Of a stretch of 34,102 bases of DNA, positions 33,762 through 34,102 are shown in pieces. Within the stretch, counting starts at the first letter, position 1. The number at the start of each line of letters is the position of its first letter. The notes under the pieces were generated by a model. The model did not search any database. It had not been told where the DNA came from and saw nothing but the letters and a program-made list of their open reading frames with translations. Source of the stretch: an uncultured Selenomonadales bacterium (lineage in GTDB: Bacteria; Bacillota; Negativicutes; Selenomonadales; Selenomonadaceae); contig CALGGV010000103.1 in the NCBI GenBank assembly GCA_937915725.1, positions 1 through 34,102 on the forward strand, read 5' to 3'. The translations under genes were made by a program, and so were the position numbers.

Positions 33762-34102
33762 CTATTTTTCCAAAACGAAACTTTTTTTGCCGCTGATTTT
33801 ATCTTTCCAGAGTGGAGACATATTGCGCAGATATTCCACAACTTCAGAAACTGCCGCCACAATTTTTTCAACTTCAGATTCAGAATTGTATTCACTGAAA
33901 GAAAGTCTTAGCGAGCCGTGCGCAATTTCGTGCGGTCTTCCAATAGCCAACAAAACGTGGCTAGGGTCAAGTGAACCTGAAGTACAAGCCGAGCCGCTTG
34001 AGGCGCAAATTCCCCTGTCGTCCAAATGCAACAACAAACTTTCGCCCTCAATTCCTTCAAAACAAAAATTCACATTGCCGGGCAAACGCTTTTCTGCGTC
34101 GC
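33762..34102 (-). CDS. nifS: Cysteine desulfurase NifS/IscS, C-terminal part
   Basis: The last ~113 residues of a PLP-dependent cysteine desulfurase; the 5' part lies beyond the right edge. The catalytic Cys loop is SSGSACTSGS, preceded by RLPGNVNF and followed by HVLLAIGRP and GSLRLSFSEYN, all diagnostic. It takes sulfur from cysteine and passes it as a persulfide to NifU. The frame is open through the window edge (D-A-E-K-R-L before PGNVNF), so no internal start should be assumed. Confidence 0.94.
   Translation of the reverse strand, partial: DAEKRLPGNVNFCFEGIEGESLLLHLDDRGICASSGSACTSGSLDPSHVLLAIGRPHEIAHGSLRLSFSEYNSESEVEKIVAAVSEVVEYLRNMSPLWKDKISGKKSFVLEK

Noticed and set aside
1..34102. tRNA, rRNA, insertion sequence or integrase
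   Set aside because: I saw no cloverleaf, rRNA-like sequence, transposase or integrase motif on either strand.

Overview
The window looks like the chromosome of a low-GC Firmicute (Bacillota). The evidence is AT-rich DNA, strong GGAGG-type ribosome binding sites, many TTG starts, and a paired nifS/nifU Fe-S module of the Firmicute type. A Negativicutes member is possible, but I cannot fix the taxon from sequence alone. Almost every gene is on the minus strand, so transcription runs right to left; only two genes are on the plus strand.

Left edge (1-4846): an oligopeptide ABC transporter (oppA, oppB and the start of oppC). A 224-bp tandem duplication across the oppB/oppC junction has produced a small chimeric ORF. 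Next come an M15-type D,D/L,D-peptidase and a divergent class C beta-lactamase-like serine hydrolase. A bidirectional terminator (4849-4889) separates this block from the large locus.

Core (4889-29607, minus strand): about 25 kb of tightly packed, often overlapping genes that I read as one system in two transcriptional blocks. The upstream block, in transcription order, encodes a coiled-coil protein with a GrpE-like C-terminus, an Hsp70-like ATPase interrupted by one in-frame TAA, a PAAR-like protein carrying an AHH/HNH-type nuclease domain, a probable immunity protein, a large candidate contractile sheath, a candidate Hcp-like tube protein and a VgrG-type spike. After a 367-bp gap, the second block encodes two candidate baseplate proteins, an Hsp70, a pair of paralogous accessory proteins (one membrane-anchored), a second Hsp70, two coiled-coil proteins, a DnaK-vWA fusion, an N-terminally extended Hsp70 and a final protein with a baseplate-like N-terminus. 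In total there are five Hsp70-type ATPases and one candidate nucleotide-exchange factor. I see no ClpV or other AAA+ P-loop ATPase. My working hypothesis is a contractile injection apparatus, armed with a nuclease, in which Hsp70 machines replace the usual AAA+ recycling or assembly factor. The spike, PAAR/nuclease and Hsp70 calls rest on visible motifs; the sheath, tube and baseplate calls are inference.

Right flank (29706-34102): a putative glycosyltransferase and a protein of unknown function share an operon that diverges from a TerD-vWA (TerF-like) gene through two good sigma-A-like promoters. A 91-bp heptanucleotide array then leads to nifU and the 3' part of nifS. A short dispersed repeat occurs in inverted orientation in the nifU/nifS gap and in the 367-bp gap of the core.
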